From contig NZ_BAAAYN010000046.1 of NCBI RefSeq assembly GCF_039536245.1, forward strand, positions 1 to 46,991: a stretch of DNA of 46,991 bases, in the 5' to 3' direction. A program made the position numbers and the translations under genes. The stretch's first letter is position 1. Every line of letters begins with the position of its first letter. This document shows, one piece after another, positions 7,024 through 16,127 of the stretch. The notes beneath the pieces are model-generated. The model did not search any database. It saw nothing but the letters and a program-made list of their open reading frames with translations, and was not told where the DNA came from. This DNA is from Cryptosporangium minutisporangium. Lineage in GTDB: Bacteria; Actinomycetota; Actinomycetes; Mycobacteriales; Cryptosporangiaceae.

Positions 7024-8712
7024 ATGGCTGATGCACGAGATGTTAACGCTCACAAATATGTGGTCGGCGTGGATTTCGGGACGTTGTCCGGGCGTGCGCT
7101 GGTAGTGCGTGTCGCGGACGGTGTCGAGGTGGGTACGGCCGTGCACCCGTACTGGCACGGGGTGATCGATTCGGCCCTGCCGGTGACCGGTGCGGTGTTA
7201 CCGCCGGACTGGGCGCTGCAAGAGCCGGGGGACTGGCTCGACGTGCTGCGCACGGCGGTGCCGGCCGCGGTGGCGAACGCGGGAATCGATCCGGCCGACG
7301 TGATCGGGATCGCGACGGACTTCACCGCCTGCACGGTGTTGCCGACGACGTCCGACGGGACGCCGCTGTGCCGCGTAGCGGGGTTCGAGGGTCAGCCACA
7401 CGCCTATCCGAAGCTCTGGAAGCACCACGCGGCGCAGGGCCAGGCCGACCGGATCAACGCTCTGGCGCACGAACGCGGTGAGCCGTGGATCAATCGTTAC
7501 GGCGGCAAGATCTCCAGCGAGTGGGAGTTCGCGAAGGGCCTGCAACTGCTGGAGGAGGCTCCGGACGTCTACGCGGCGACCGAGCGGTGGATCGAGGCGG
7601 CGGACTGGATCATCTGGCAGTTGTGCGGCGTCGAGACCCGGAACCGGTGCACGGCGGGGTACAAGGGCATCTTCCAGGACGGCGTCTGGCCGTCGCCGGA
7701 GTACCTGGCGGCGCTCAACCCCGGGTTCGCCGACTTCGTGACCGACAAGATCGAGCATCCGCTCGCGTCCCTCGGCGACCGCGCCGGAGGGCTGACCGCG
7801 CAGGCCGCGGAGTGGACCGGCCTGCCCGAAGGCATCGCGGTGGCGGTCGGCAACGTCGACGCGCACGTCACCGCCCCGGCCGCCCGCGCGATCGCCCCCG
7901 GGCAGCTGCTCGCGGTGATGGGCACCTCGACCTGTCACGTGATGAACGGGGAGACGCTCGCCGAGGTGCCGGGCATGTGCGGCGTCGTCGACGGGGGGAT
8001 CGTCGCCGGGCTCTACGGCTACGAGGCCGGGCAGTCGGGCGTCGGGGACATCTTCGGCTGGTTCGTCGACAACCAGTTACCGCCCGCCTACCACGACGCC
8101 GCGGCGAAGAAGGGCCTGGACCCGCACGAGTACCTGTCCCGGCTCGCCGCCGAGCAGCCGGTCGGCGCGCACGGCCTGCTCGCGCTGGACTGGCACAACG
8201 GCAACCGGTCGATCCTCGTCGACCACGAACTGTCCGGCGTGCTGATCGGCGCGACCCTGGCGACCAAGCCGGAGGACATCTACCGGGCGCTGGTCGAAGC
8301 GACCGCGTTCGGGACCCGGATGATCGTCGACGCGTTCACCGACGCCGGCGTCCCCGTCGACGAACTCGTGGTGGCCGGCGGGCTGCTCAAGAACCGGTTC
8401 GTGATGCAGGTCTACGCCGACGTCACCAACCGGCCGCTGTCGATCATGACCACCGAGCAGGGCCCCGCGCTCGGCTCGGCGATCCACGCTGCGGTCGCCG
8501 CCGGCGCCTACCCCGACGTCCCCACCGCGTCGGCCGCGATGGGCCGGGTGAAGCGGGCCGCCTACCGCCCCGACCCGGCCCGCGCCAAGGCCTACGACGC
8601 CCTCTACGCCGAGTACCGCACCCTGCACGACTACTTCGGCCGCGGCACCGAACCCGGCGGCAACGACGTCCTCCACCGCCTTCGCCGCATCCGGAACGAG
8701 GCCCGCGCATGA
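7024..8712 (+). CDS. araB: L-ribulokinase
   Basis: The protein phosphorylates L-ribulose to L-ribulose 5-phosphate in L-arabinose use. It has 562 residues, the usual length for AraB, and belongs to the FGGY kinases: an N-terminal V-G-V-D-F-G-T-L-S-G-R phosphate-binding loop near residue 15, A-T-D-F-T-A-C-T for substrate, and a C-terminal V-V-A-G-G-L-L-K-N-R-F adenosine motif. The ATG at 7024 follows GGGAGG by 5 bases; a GTG at 7018 is inside that ribosome binding site. An operator-like TGTTAACGCTCACA covers codons 7-11, so the repressor may also act as a roadblock inside the gene. Its stop overlaps the araD start (ATGA). No isomerase gene araA lies nearby. Confidence 0.95.
   Translation: MADARDVNAHKYVVGVDFGTLSGRALVVRVADGVEVGTAVHPYWHGVIDSALPVTGAVLPPDWALQEPGDWLDVLRTAVPAAVANAGIDPADVIGIATDFTACTVLPTTSDGTPLCRVAGFEGQPHAYPKLWKHHAAQGQADRINALAHERGEPWINRYGGKISSEWEFAKGLQLLEEAPDVYAATERWIEAADWIIWQLCGVETRNRCTAGYKGIFQDGVWPSPEYLAALNPGFADFVTDKIEHPLASLGDRAGGLTAQAAEWTGLPEGIAVAVGNVDAHVTAPAARAIAPGQLLAVMGTSTCHVMNGETLAEVPGMCGVVDGGIVAGLYGYEAGQSGVGDIFGWFVDNQLPPAYHDAAAKKGLDPHEYLSRLAAEQPVGAHGLLALDWHNGNRSILVDHELSGVLIGATLATKPEDIYRALVEATAFGTRMIVDAFTDAGVPVDELVVAGGLLKNRFVMQVYADVTNRPLSIMTTEQGPALGSAIHAAVAAGAYPDVPTASAAMGRVKRAAYRPDPARAKAYDALYAEYRTLHDYFGRGTEPGGNDVLHRLRRIRNEARA
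7041..7054 (+). promoter_or_regulatory. Second AraR/LacI operator, inside the araB coding start
   Basis: TGTTAACGCTCACA differs by one base from the operator at 5803-5816. It lies 17 bases into araB, in a place where a bound repressor would block elongation from the araR promoter or block a promoter in the 32-base araR-araB gap. Both copies keep the TGTTAACGCT core. Confidence 0.7.
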
Positions 8713-9365
8713 GCACGATCGCCGACCTCCGGAAAGAGCTCGTCGGGCTGCACCACGAGTTGATCCGCTGGAATCTCGTCGTCTGGACGGCCGGAAACGT
8801 CTCCGCCCGGGTTCCGGGCGAGGACCTGTTCGTGATCAAACCCAGCGGCGTCTCCTACGACGACCTGACCCCGGAGTCGATGGTGGTCTGCGACCTCGAG
8901 GGTCGTCTGGTCGAGGGGGACCTGTCCCCGTCGAGTGACACCGCCGCACACGCCTACGTCTACCGGCACCGGCCGGACGTCGGGGGAGTAGTGCACACCC
9001 ACTCCACGTACGCGACGGCGTGGGCGGCGAGGGGTGAGCCGATCCCCTGCGTGTTGACCGCGATGGCCGACGAGTTCGGCGGCGAGATCCCGATCGGGCC
9101 GTTCGCGATCATCGGCGACGACTCGATCGGCCGCGGCATCGTCGCGACCCTGGAGAACCACCGCTCGCCGGCCGTCCTGATGCGCAGCCATGGCCCCTTC
9201 ACGATCGGTAAGGACGCGAAGGCCGCGGTGAAGGCGGCGGTGATGTGCGAGGACGTGGCTCGAACGGTCCACATCGCGCAGTCGGCGGGCCCGGTCGAAC
9301 CCGTCGACAAGGCGTCGGTCGACCGGCTCTACGACCGGTACCAGAACGTCTACGGCCAGCACTGA
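8709..9365 (+). CDS. araD: L-ribulose-5-phosphate 4-epimerase
   Basis: The enzyme converts L-ribulose 5-phosphate to D-xylulose 5-phosphate, feeding the pentose phosphate pathway. It has 218 residues, slightly short of the 230 of E. coli AraD. Class II aldolase/epimerase zinc ligands are visible as H96 and H98 in H-T-H-S-T-Y-A and a later H161 in S-H-G-P-F-T-I-G-K. The N-terminal W-T-A-G-N-V-S-A-R and K-P-S-G-V-S-Y phosphate-binding motifs are present. The ATG overlaps the araB stop by 4 bases, so it is translationally coupled. A hairpin terminator follows at 9377-9418. Confidence 0.93.
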   Translation: MSTIADLRKELVGLHHELIRWNLVVWTAGNVSARVPGEDLFVIKPSGVSYDDLTPESMVVCDLEGRLVEGDLSPSSDTAAHAYVYRHRPDVGGVVHTHSTYATAWAARGEPIPCVLTAMADEFGGEIPIGPFAIIGDDSIGRGIVATLENHRSPAVLMRSHGPFTIGKDAKAAVKAAVMCEDVARTVHIAQSAGPVEPVDKASVDRLYDRYQNVYGQH

Positions 9366-9376
9366 GCGCTAGCGGC

Positions 9377-9418
9377 TCGGGGTCCACGCTCGGGGTTTCC
9401 GCCCGGCGTGGGCCCCGA
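9377..9418 (+). terminator. Hairpin terminator after araD
   Basis: TCGGGGTCCACGC (9377-9389) pairs with GCGTGGGCCCCGA (9406-9418), 13 base pairs with one mismatch-like wobble around a 16-base loop. It ends the araR-araB-araD operon. There is no long U-tract. Confidence 0.75.
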
Positions 9419-9460
9419 CGTCGCGCTGCCGGTGCGCGAGGGCTCGCTCCGTCCCGTGGG

Positions 9461-9570
9461 CGAATTTCCCGAAAAGCCGCCTCATGGCGGGGCGCGGAAC
9501 GTGGTTCTCCCGAAAGGTCGCCTCCCGGAGCGCTTCGAGAGGTGGTCTTCCCGAAAATCGGCCCCGGCGT
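9461..9570. repeat. Intergenic repeat, family A, first locus (41-base period)
   Basis: Three units built around (T)TCCCGAA lie at exact 41-base steps: the CCCG cores start at 9468, 9509 and 9550. Unit 1 opens CGAATTTCCCGAA, unit 2 is GTGGTTCTCCCGAAAGG, unit 3 is GAGAGGTGGTCTTCCCGAAA. The same three units in the same order and at the same 41-base steps occur at 26373-26478. The block sits between the araD terminator and the next gene. It is too short in unit length and spacer to be a CRISPR array. Confidence 0.8.
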
Positions 9571-9661
9571 CGGGCTCGCGATGCGGCTCGGTGTTTCGAC
9601 TGATCTCGGCGCGGCAAGTACCTGAGCGGTATGCACCGTTTTGGGAACTTCGGGGGTGGCT

Positions 9662-9910
9662 GTGAACGGGCCGGAGCACTACTTGCACGCACAGAAGTAC
9701 GCGACCGAGTCGGCCACCGACAAGGAGCCCGAGTGGATGGCGGCCCACGCCGCGCTCGCCCAGGTCCACGCGACGCTCGCGCTCACGGCCGCGATCGCGG
9801 AATTCGGCGACACCCGGAGCGGGGTGGGGCGGGTGGCCAGCGACTGGACCGGCTGGCGGAACGCCGGAGCAGTGCTCTCTCCGACCGCGAACCCCAGCCC
9901 GCTGGAGTAA
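9662..9910 (+). CDS. Small hypothetical protein (82 residues)
   Basis: The GTG at 9662 is preferred because GGGGGTGG stands just before it; an ATG at 9641 is in frame but lacks a signal. The product is helical and alanine-rich, with H-Y-L-H-A-Q-K-Y-A and a central A-A-H-A-A-L-A-Q-V-H-A-T-L-A-L-T-A-A-I-A helix. I recall short actinobacterial and phage proteins with the pattern G-P-E-H-Y followed by an alanine-rich helix, but I cannot assign a function. There is no signal peptide. It stands alone, with a repeat block upstream and about 240 bases without a gene downstream. Confidence 0.65.
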   Translation: MNGPEHYLHAQKYATESATDKEPEWMAAHAALAQVHATLALTAAIAEFGDTRSGVGRVASDWTGWRNAGAVLSPTANPSPLE

Positions 9911-10139
9911 GCGCAACGGCGCTCCGCGCGGACCGCCGGGTGGCTGCCCGCGACCGACCAGTCGCGCGTTACGGACCTGTGGCCGGACTCGTTCGCCGAT
10001 AAGCGTCCGACCGTCGCCGAACGGCTGAGTGGCTTTGCGAGGGCTGGGCCGGACTCGTCCGAAGCTGGCCGTTCGGCTAGGGCCGTCGGGTTAGGTGTCT
10101 ACGGACGTTCGGTCCTGGGGCCGCGTCGCCTTCGATTCG

Positions 10140-10145
10140 TAGCAT
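10140..10145 (+). promoter_or_regulatory. -10-like box of a probably leaderless transcript
   Basis: TAGCAT fits TAnnnT and ends 6 bases before the ATG at 10152, where no ribosome binding site is visible. This spacing places the transcript start at or next to the start codon, the layout of leaderless actinobacterial mRNAs. Confidence 0.45.
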
Positions 10146-10151
10146 CGCCGG

Positions 10152-10697
10152 ATGTCTTATCCGCCGCAGTTTCAGCAGCGTCGCTCAGGTCTGAAGCCTC
10201 TGCATTGGGTGCTCATCGGGCTGGGCGGCGTGATCGTTCTCTTCTGCGGGCTCTGTGGCGTCGCCGGAGTGATCGACTCCGGCACCGACCCGGCCCCGAG
10301 CGCGAGCGTCGCCGCGGCGACGCAGTCGCCGAGTGCGGCCGTGCCGTCCGCCACTACGGAGTCGCCGTCGCCGTCCCCGAGTGGTACCACCGGCGCGCCG
10401 CTCGTCGGTGACGAGGTGATCGGCTCCGAGAGCAGTGCCGACGCCGACGCGGACGTGGATCGGCAGCCCGCTTCGGACGCTGCTCCGACCACGCGCCGAG
10501 CGGTACCAGCGCCGGCGCGGACGACGTCGGCCCCGAAGCCGGCCCCGGCGAAGACGACCAGCGGCAGCAACAGCGGCTCGGTCTACTACAAGAACTGCAC
10601 CGCCGTGCGCGCTGCGGGCGCGGATCCGATCCGGGTCGGCGATCCGGGATACGCCAAGCACCTCGACCGGGACGGCGACGGCGTCGGCTGCGAGTAA
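10152..10697 (+). CDS. Membrane-anchored Excalibur calcium-binding domain protein
   Basis: The protein has 181 residues: a short cytoplasmic head, one membrane span (about 18-38, V-L-I-G-L-G-G-V-I-V-L-F), a long Ser/Pro/Thr/Ala-rich extracellular stalk (about 48-145), and a C-terminal Excalibur domain (about 148-181) with Y-Y-K-N-C, the A-G-A-D-P-I turn and a final D-R-D-G-D-G-V-G-C-E calcium loop. The two cysteines probably form a disulfide. Excalibur domains are extracellular and resemble a single EF-hand loop, often beside nucleases; no nuclease is present here. A calcium-binding surface protein is the safe description. Confidence 0.85.
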   Translation: MSYPPQFQQRRSGLKPLHWVLIGLGGVIVLFCGLCGVAGVIDSGTDPAPSASVAAATQSPSAAVPSATTESPSPSPSGTTGAPLVGDEVIGSESSADADADVDRQPASDAAPTTRRAVPAPARTTSAPKPAPAKTTSGSNSGSVYYKNCTAVRAAGADPIRVGDPGYAKHLDRDGDGVGCE

Positions 10698-10748
10698 GAG
10701 CCGGCGGCGCGAGGGCCTCTCGATCGGTGCGAGTAGGCCCTCGCCAGG

Positions 10749-11138
10749 TCAGATGCGGCCGAGGATGCGGTCGACCGTGACTTCGAGGACGACGCGCAGG
10801 GGGTTTTCCCGCGGCGTGCGGTACCGGGCGGCGTACCGTCGCTCGGCGTCGGCCACCCGCTCGGGGTCGGACACGACCTCGACGGTTCCCTCCAGCGTCA
10901 ACCAGCGTCCGCCGTCGACCTGACAGAGCGCCGCCCGCTTCGTCTCCCGGGCGTTCGCCGCCTTCCGGGACGGGCCGGAGCAGATGACGCGCGCGAGGCC
11001 GACATCGGCGTCCCAGGTGAAACCGACCGGGGTGACGTGCGGCGAACCGTCCGTCCGCAGCGTGGTCAGCGTGGCCAGGTGCCGCTCGGTGAGGAACTCG
11101 AGGGCCGAGGGCGGCAGGTCCGCCGGGTCGAAACGCAC
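10749..11138 (-). CDS. PPOX-class flavin/F420-binding protein
   Basis: The protein has 129 residues, the size of single-domain split-barrel PPOX proteins such as Rv1155. Typical marks are R-H-L-A-T-L-T-T-L near the N-terminus, [11 protein letters not shown], the middle S-R-K-A-A-N-A-R-E basic segment, and [10 protein letters not shown]. Such proteins reduce small molecules with F420 or FMN; the cofactor cannot be read here. It lies 33 bases downstream of a TetR-family gene on the same strand and is probably co-transcribed with it. Confidence 0.85.
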   Translation of the reverse strand: MRFDPADLPPSALEFLTERHLATLTTLRTDGSPHVTPVGFTWDADVGLARVICSGPSRKAANARETKRAALCQVDGGRWLTLEGTVEVVSDPERVADAERRYAARYRTPRENPLRVVLEVTVDRILGRI

Positions 11139-11171
11139 TGGTCGAGCCTACTCAAGCCTTCCGCTGACCGC

Positions 11172-11747
11172 TCAGCGCAGCAGGGCGTCCACCACGAGGT
11201 CGAAGTAGTCCGGCTCGGCCGCCGGCCCGGTCAACTCGTCCGGCGCGGTGTGGGCGAGTTGCACGTGGCCGAGGTAGGCGGTGTAGGCGAGCACCGCGCG
11301 CTGCCTCGCCTCGCGCTCGGCGAAGCCGACCGCGGCGAACACGCTGGTCACGTACGCCATCCGGCGGGCGGTCACGCGGCTGAGCACCGGCGCCACTCGC
11401 GGGTCGTCGGCGTTGCCCAGCAGCGTGAGCTCCACCCCGTTGCTGGTCGCGCCGGTGACGACGTGGCGGAACAGTCGCCGCAGCCGCAGTATCGGGTCGG
11501 GCTCGGCGTCCATCGCCGTGATGATCGCCTCGGTGAGTTCCTCCCACCGGGTGAGCGCGGCCTCCACCAGCGCGTCCCGGTTGGGGAAGTGCCAGTAGAA
11601 GCTGCCCTTCGTCGCACCCAGGCGAGCGGCGATCGGTTCGACCGCCACACCGGGCAGCCCGCGCTCCCCGAGGACGAGGAGCGCCTCGGTGGCCCAGTCG
11701 TCGGCGGTGAGGGTCCGGGAGCGAGCGGAGCCGGCGTCTTTACGCAC
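11172..11747 (-). CDS. TetR-family regulator
   Basis: The protein has 191 residues, a usual TetR length. The DNA-binding helix-turn-helix is near residues 36-56 (V-E-P-I-A-A-R-L-G-A-T-K-G-S-F-Y-W-H-F); the rest is the helical ligand-binding part. It is divergent from the SRPBCC-DUF2867 gene, and the shared 50-base gap holds a three-half-site palindrome, CCGTATGG/CCATACGG/CCGTATGG. The likely role is self-repression together with repression of the divergent gene. The ligand is unknown. Confidence 0.9.
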   Translation of the reverse strand: MRKDAGSARSRTLTADDWATEALLVLGERGLPGVAVEPIAARLGATKGSFYWHFPNRDALVEAALTRWEELTEAIITAMDAEPDPILRLRRLFRHVVTGATSNGVELTLLGNADDPRVAPVLSRVTARRMAYVTSVFAAVGFAEREARQRAVLAYTAYLGHVQLAHTAPDELTGPAAEPDYFDLVVDALLR

Positions 11748-11758
11748 GCCCGTACGCT

Positions 11759-11790
11759 ACCGTATGGTCATTCCATACGGCACCGTATGG
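11759..11790. promoter_or_regulatory. TetR operator between divergent genes
   Basis: CCGTATGG (11760-11767), five bases, CCATACGG (11773-11780), two bases, then a third half-site CCGTATGG (11783-11790). The first two form a perfect palindrome; the third lets a second dimer bind with the middle half-site. It lies 12 bases from the TetR start and overlaps an ATG at 11787 of the divergent gene. Confidence 0.75.
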
Positions 11791-11798
11791 AGGCTCCC

Positions 11799-12767
11799 GT
11801 GCGCAACGTCCACTCCCGCGAACTCGCTGCTTCACCCAGCGCGGTCGCACCGCTCATCGACGGCCTTGCCGGCCCCGACGACGCGTTCTGGCCCACCGGT
11901 TGGCCGCCGCTCCGCTTCGACGGTCCGCTCGGCGTCGGCGCCTCCGGCGGGCACGGTCCGATCCGGTACTCGGTCACCGAGTACGAGCCCGGCCGTCGGC
12001 TCCGCTGTGCGTTCGATCCGGCGATCGGCGTCCGCGGCTACCACGAGTTCCGGGTCGAGCCGATGGACGTGGGGCGCGTCCGCCTCGTCCACGAGATCGA
12101 CGCCGCTCTCCGCGGCGGGATGCGGCTCGGATGGCCGCTCGCCATCCGCTGGCTGCACGACGCGCTGATCGAGGACGCGTTCGACAACGCCGAGCGCGTG
12201 ACCACCGGCGCGGTCGCCAGCCCGCACCGCTGGTCGCTCTGGGTCCGGCTCCTCCGCAAACGGGGCGGCCGCCGTCCGATGCGCGTCGCCGGAGCCGGCG
12301 GCGAGACCCGCAGCCGCGGCCCGGTCGCGGTCGCCGTTCCCGACCGAGCCTCCGCCGATTTCGGGCCGGCCGACCTCGCCGACGCCTACGCGGTGCGGTT
12401 GAAGCCGGGGATGCCGCACGATGCGGCGACGTGGCTGGACGCCACCTTCGGCAACCCGCCCGGCTGGGTGCGGGCGGCGATGGGGATCCGGCAGGCCGCC
12501 GTGCCGTTGCTCGGCATCGAGCGGGCACCCCGCGACACGTTCCGGCCGAGCGCGCTCACCGAGCGAACCGCCACCATCGACGCGGACGCGAACCACCTGG
12601 TGTTCCGGGCCGAACTCGTGGTCGACGACCGGAACGTCACGGTGGCGACGCTGGCCCGCGCCCACAACCGGCGCGGACGCGCGTACCTCGCGGTGGTCGA
12701 GCGGGTACACCCGCTGGTGATCCGCGCGATGCTGCGCCGCGCGACGGTCGCCGTCGCCCGCGGTTAG
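11799..12767 (+). CDS. SRPBCC-DUF2867 fusion protein
   Basis: The GTG at 11799 is chosen because GGAGG lies 5 bases upstream; the in-frame ATG at 11787 is inside the operator. The product has 322 residues. Residues 1-140 look like an SRPBCC/START-like ligand-binding barrel (H-S-R-E-L-A-A-S start, Y-S-V-T-E-Y-E-P-G-R-R-L, then V-H-E-I-D-A-A-L). After a charged linker, about 185-320 look like DUF2867 (D-A-Y-A-V-R-L-K-P-G, then W-L-D-A-T-F-G-N-P-P, and a closing V-H-P-L-V-I-R-A-M-L). Both domains normally occur alone. It is divergent from, and probably repressed by, the TetR gene. Binding of a hydrophobic ligand is an inference. Confidence 0.8.
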   Translation: MRNVHSRELAASPSAVAPLIDGLAGPDDAFWPTGWPPLRFDGPLGVGASGGHGPIRYSVTEYEPGRRLRCAFDPAIGVRGYHEFRVEPMDVGRVRLVHEIDAALRGGMRLGWPLAIRWLHDALIEDAFDNAERVTTGAVASPHRWSLWVRLLRKRGGRRPMRVAGAGGETRSRGPVAVAVPDRASADFGPADLADAYAVRLKPGMPHDAATWLDATFGNPPGWVRAAMGIRQAAVPLLGIERAPRDTFRPSALTERTATIDADANHLVFRAELVVDDRNVTVATLARAHNRRGRAYLAVVERVHPLVIRAMLRRATVAVARG

Positions 12768-12771
12768 CGCT

Positions 12772-12804
12772 GGCGGGCCCGGCGTCGTTCGGCGCCGGGC
12801 CGCC
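12772..12804. terminator. Hairpin between convergent genes
   Basis: GGCGGGCCCGGCG (12772-12784) pairs with GCGCCGGGCCGCC (12792-12804) around a 7-base loop. It lies between the convergent SRPBCC-DUF2867 gene and meaB and could stop transcription from both sides. No U-tract is seen. Confidence 0.65.
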
Positions 12805-12829
12805 GGCAGACCTCGCCGCAGGAGCGCGC

Positions 12830-13840
12830 TCACGCCTCCCGGAACGCGGCGAGGATCTCGTCGGCGGCGAGGGCCGGTGTCAGCGTGCCCTCGGCGACCT
12901 GCTGCTCGACCTTCGGCGCGATCTCCGCGACGCGGGCATGATCGCGCAACGACGCGAGCAGCCGATCTTGCACCATCGTCCAGACCCAGCGCACCTGCTG
13001 TTCCCGTCGGCGGGCCTCCAGCGCGCCGGACGCCGCCCGGGTGTCCTGGTGCCGGACGATCTGCTCCCAGAGCTCCGTCAGCCCGGTGCCCTCGGCGGCG
13101 CTGCAAGTCAGCACCGGTACGTCCCACCCGCCGCGGTCACCGTGCAACAACCGCAGGGCCCCGGCCAACTCCCGGGCCGCCTTCCGGGCGTCGTTGACGT
13201 GCGGACCGTCGGCCTTGTTCACCGCGATGACGTCGGCCAGCTCCAGGACGCCCTTCTTGATGCCCTGGAGCTGGTCACCGGTGCGGGCGAGCGTGAGCAG
13301 CAGGAACGAGTCGACCATCTCGGCCACCGTGGTCTCGGACTGCCCGACACCGACGGTCTCCACCAGCACGACGTCGTACCCGGCGGCCTCGACGACGACC
13401 ATCGCCTCCCGGGTGGCCTTCGCGACGCCGCCGAGCGTTCCCGCGCTGGGGGAGGGGCGGACGAACGCGTTCTCGTCCACGGCCAGGCGGGCCATCCGGG
13501 TCTTGTCGCCGAGGATGCTGCCGCCGGTCCGGGTCGACGACGGGTCGACGGCCAGTACCGCGACGCGATGACCGGCCGCCGTGAGCGAGATCCCGAGCGC
13601 GTCGATGAACGTCGACTTGCCGACGCCGGGCACGCCGGTGATGCCCACGCGGCGCACCGGCGGCGGGCCCGACGTCGGGGCTTGCACCGCCGCCGTCAGC
13701 CGGGTCAGCAGCTCCTGGGCCGCGATCCGGTGATCGGCGCGACGGGACTCCACCAGCGTGATCGCCCGCGCGATCCACGCCCGCTCACCGGCGAGCACGC
13801 CACGCGCGTACTCGTCCACGTTCGGCGCCGGCCGCGTCAC
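12830..13840 (-). CDS. meaB: Methylmalonyl-CoA mutase-associated GTPase MeaB
   Basis: MeaB is the GTPase chaperone that loads cobalamin into methylmalonyl-CoA mutase and protects it from inactivation. The protein has 336 residues, the normal length. It shows the G3E-family Walker A G-V-P-G-V-G-K-S-T (about 69-77), the D-P-S-S region after the first strand, the switch E-T-V-G-V-G-Q-S-E, and the guanine-specifying N-K-A-D. The GTG start at 13840 overlaps the stop of a 32-codon open frame (GTGA), which itself overlaps the end of mutB, so the three are likely translated in a chain. It is last in the mutA-mutB-meaB operon. Confidence 0.93.
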   Translation of the reverse strand: MTRPAPNVDEYARGVLAGERAWIARAITLVESRRADHRIAAQELLTRLTAAVQAPTSGPPPVRRVGITGVPGVGKSTFIDALGISLTAAGHRVAVLAVDPSSTRTGGSILGDKTRMARLAVDENAFVRPSPSAGTLGGVAKATREAMVVVEAAGYDVVLVETVGVGQSETTVAEMVDSFLLLTLARTGDQLQGIKKGVLELADVIAVNKADGPHVNDARKAARELAGALRLLHGDRGGWDVPVLTCSAAEGTGLTELWEQIVRHQDTRAASGALEARRREQQVRWVWTMVQDRLLASLRDHARVAEIAPKVEQQVAEGTLTPALAADEILAAFREA

Positions 13841-13931
13841 CGCCCACCCCGCCTCGCGACGCTCCGGGCGGCGGCCCGCCGCCGGGCGTCCGCATACGCA
13901 GTGACCCGCGCCTGCGGGATCGGAGCAACCG

Positions 13932-13935
<4 letters not shown>
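13837..13935 (-). CDS. Possible 32-residue protein between mutB and meaB
   Basis: This short frame starts with the GTG at 13935, whose GTGA overlaps the mutB stop, and ends in a TGA that overlaps the meaB GTG in the same way. The product would be very basic, with [19 protein letters not shown] and a final A-R-R-G-G-R. Exact coupling on both sides is unlikely by chance. It might instead be only a translated spacer that carries ribosomes from mutB to meaB. No family is recognised. Confidence 0.4.

Positions 13936-16123
<2,188 letters not shown>

Positions 16124-16127
<4 letters not shown>

Noticed and set aside
7485-8708. Longer araD start inside araB
   Set aside because: The extra 408 codons are an Arg-rich shadow of araB; the ATG overlapping the araB stop gives the normal AraD length.
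9461-9570. CRISPR array or insertion-sequence end
   Set aside because: Core repeats are too short and no transposase or terminal inverted repeats are seen; only the 41-base phasing is striking.
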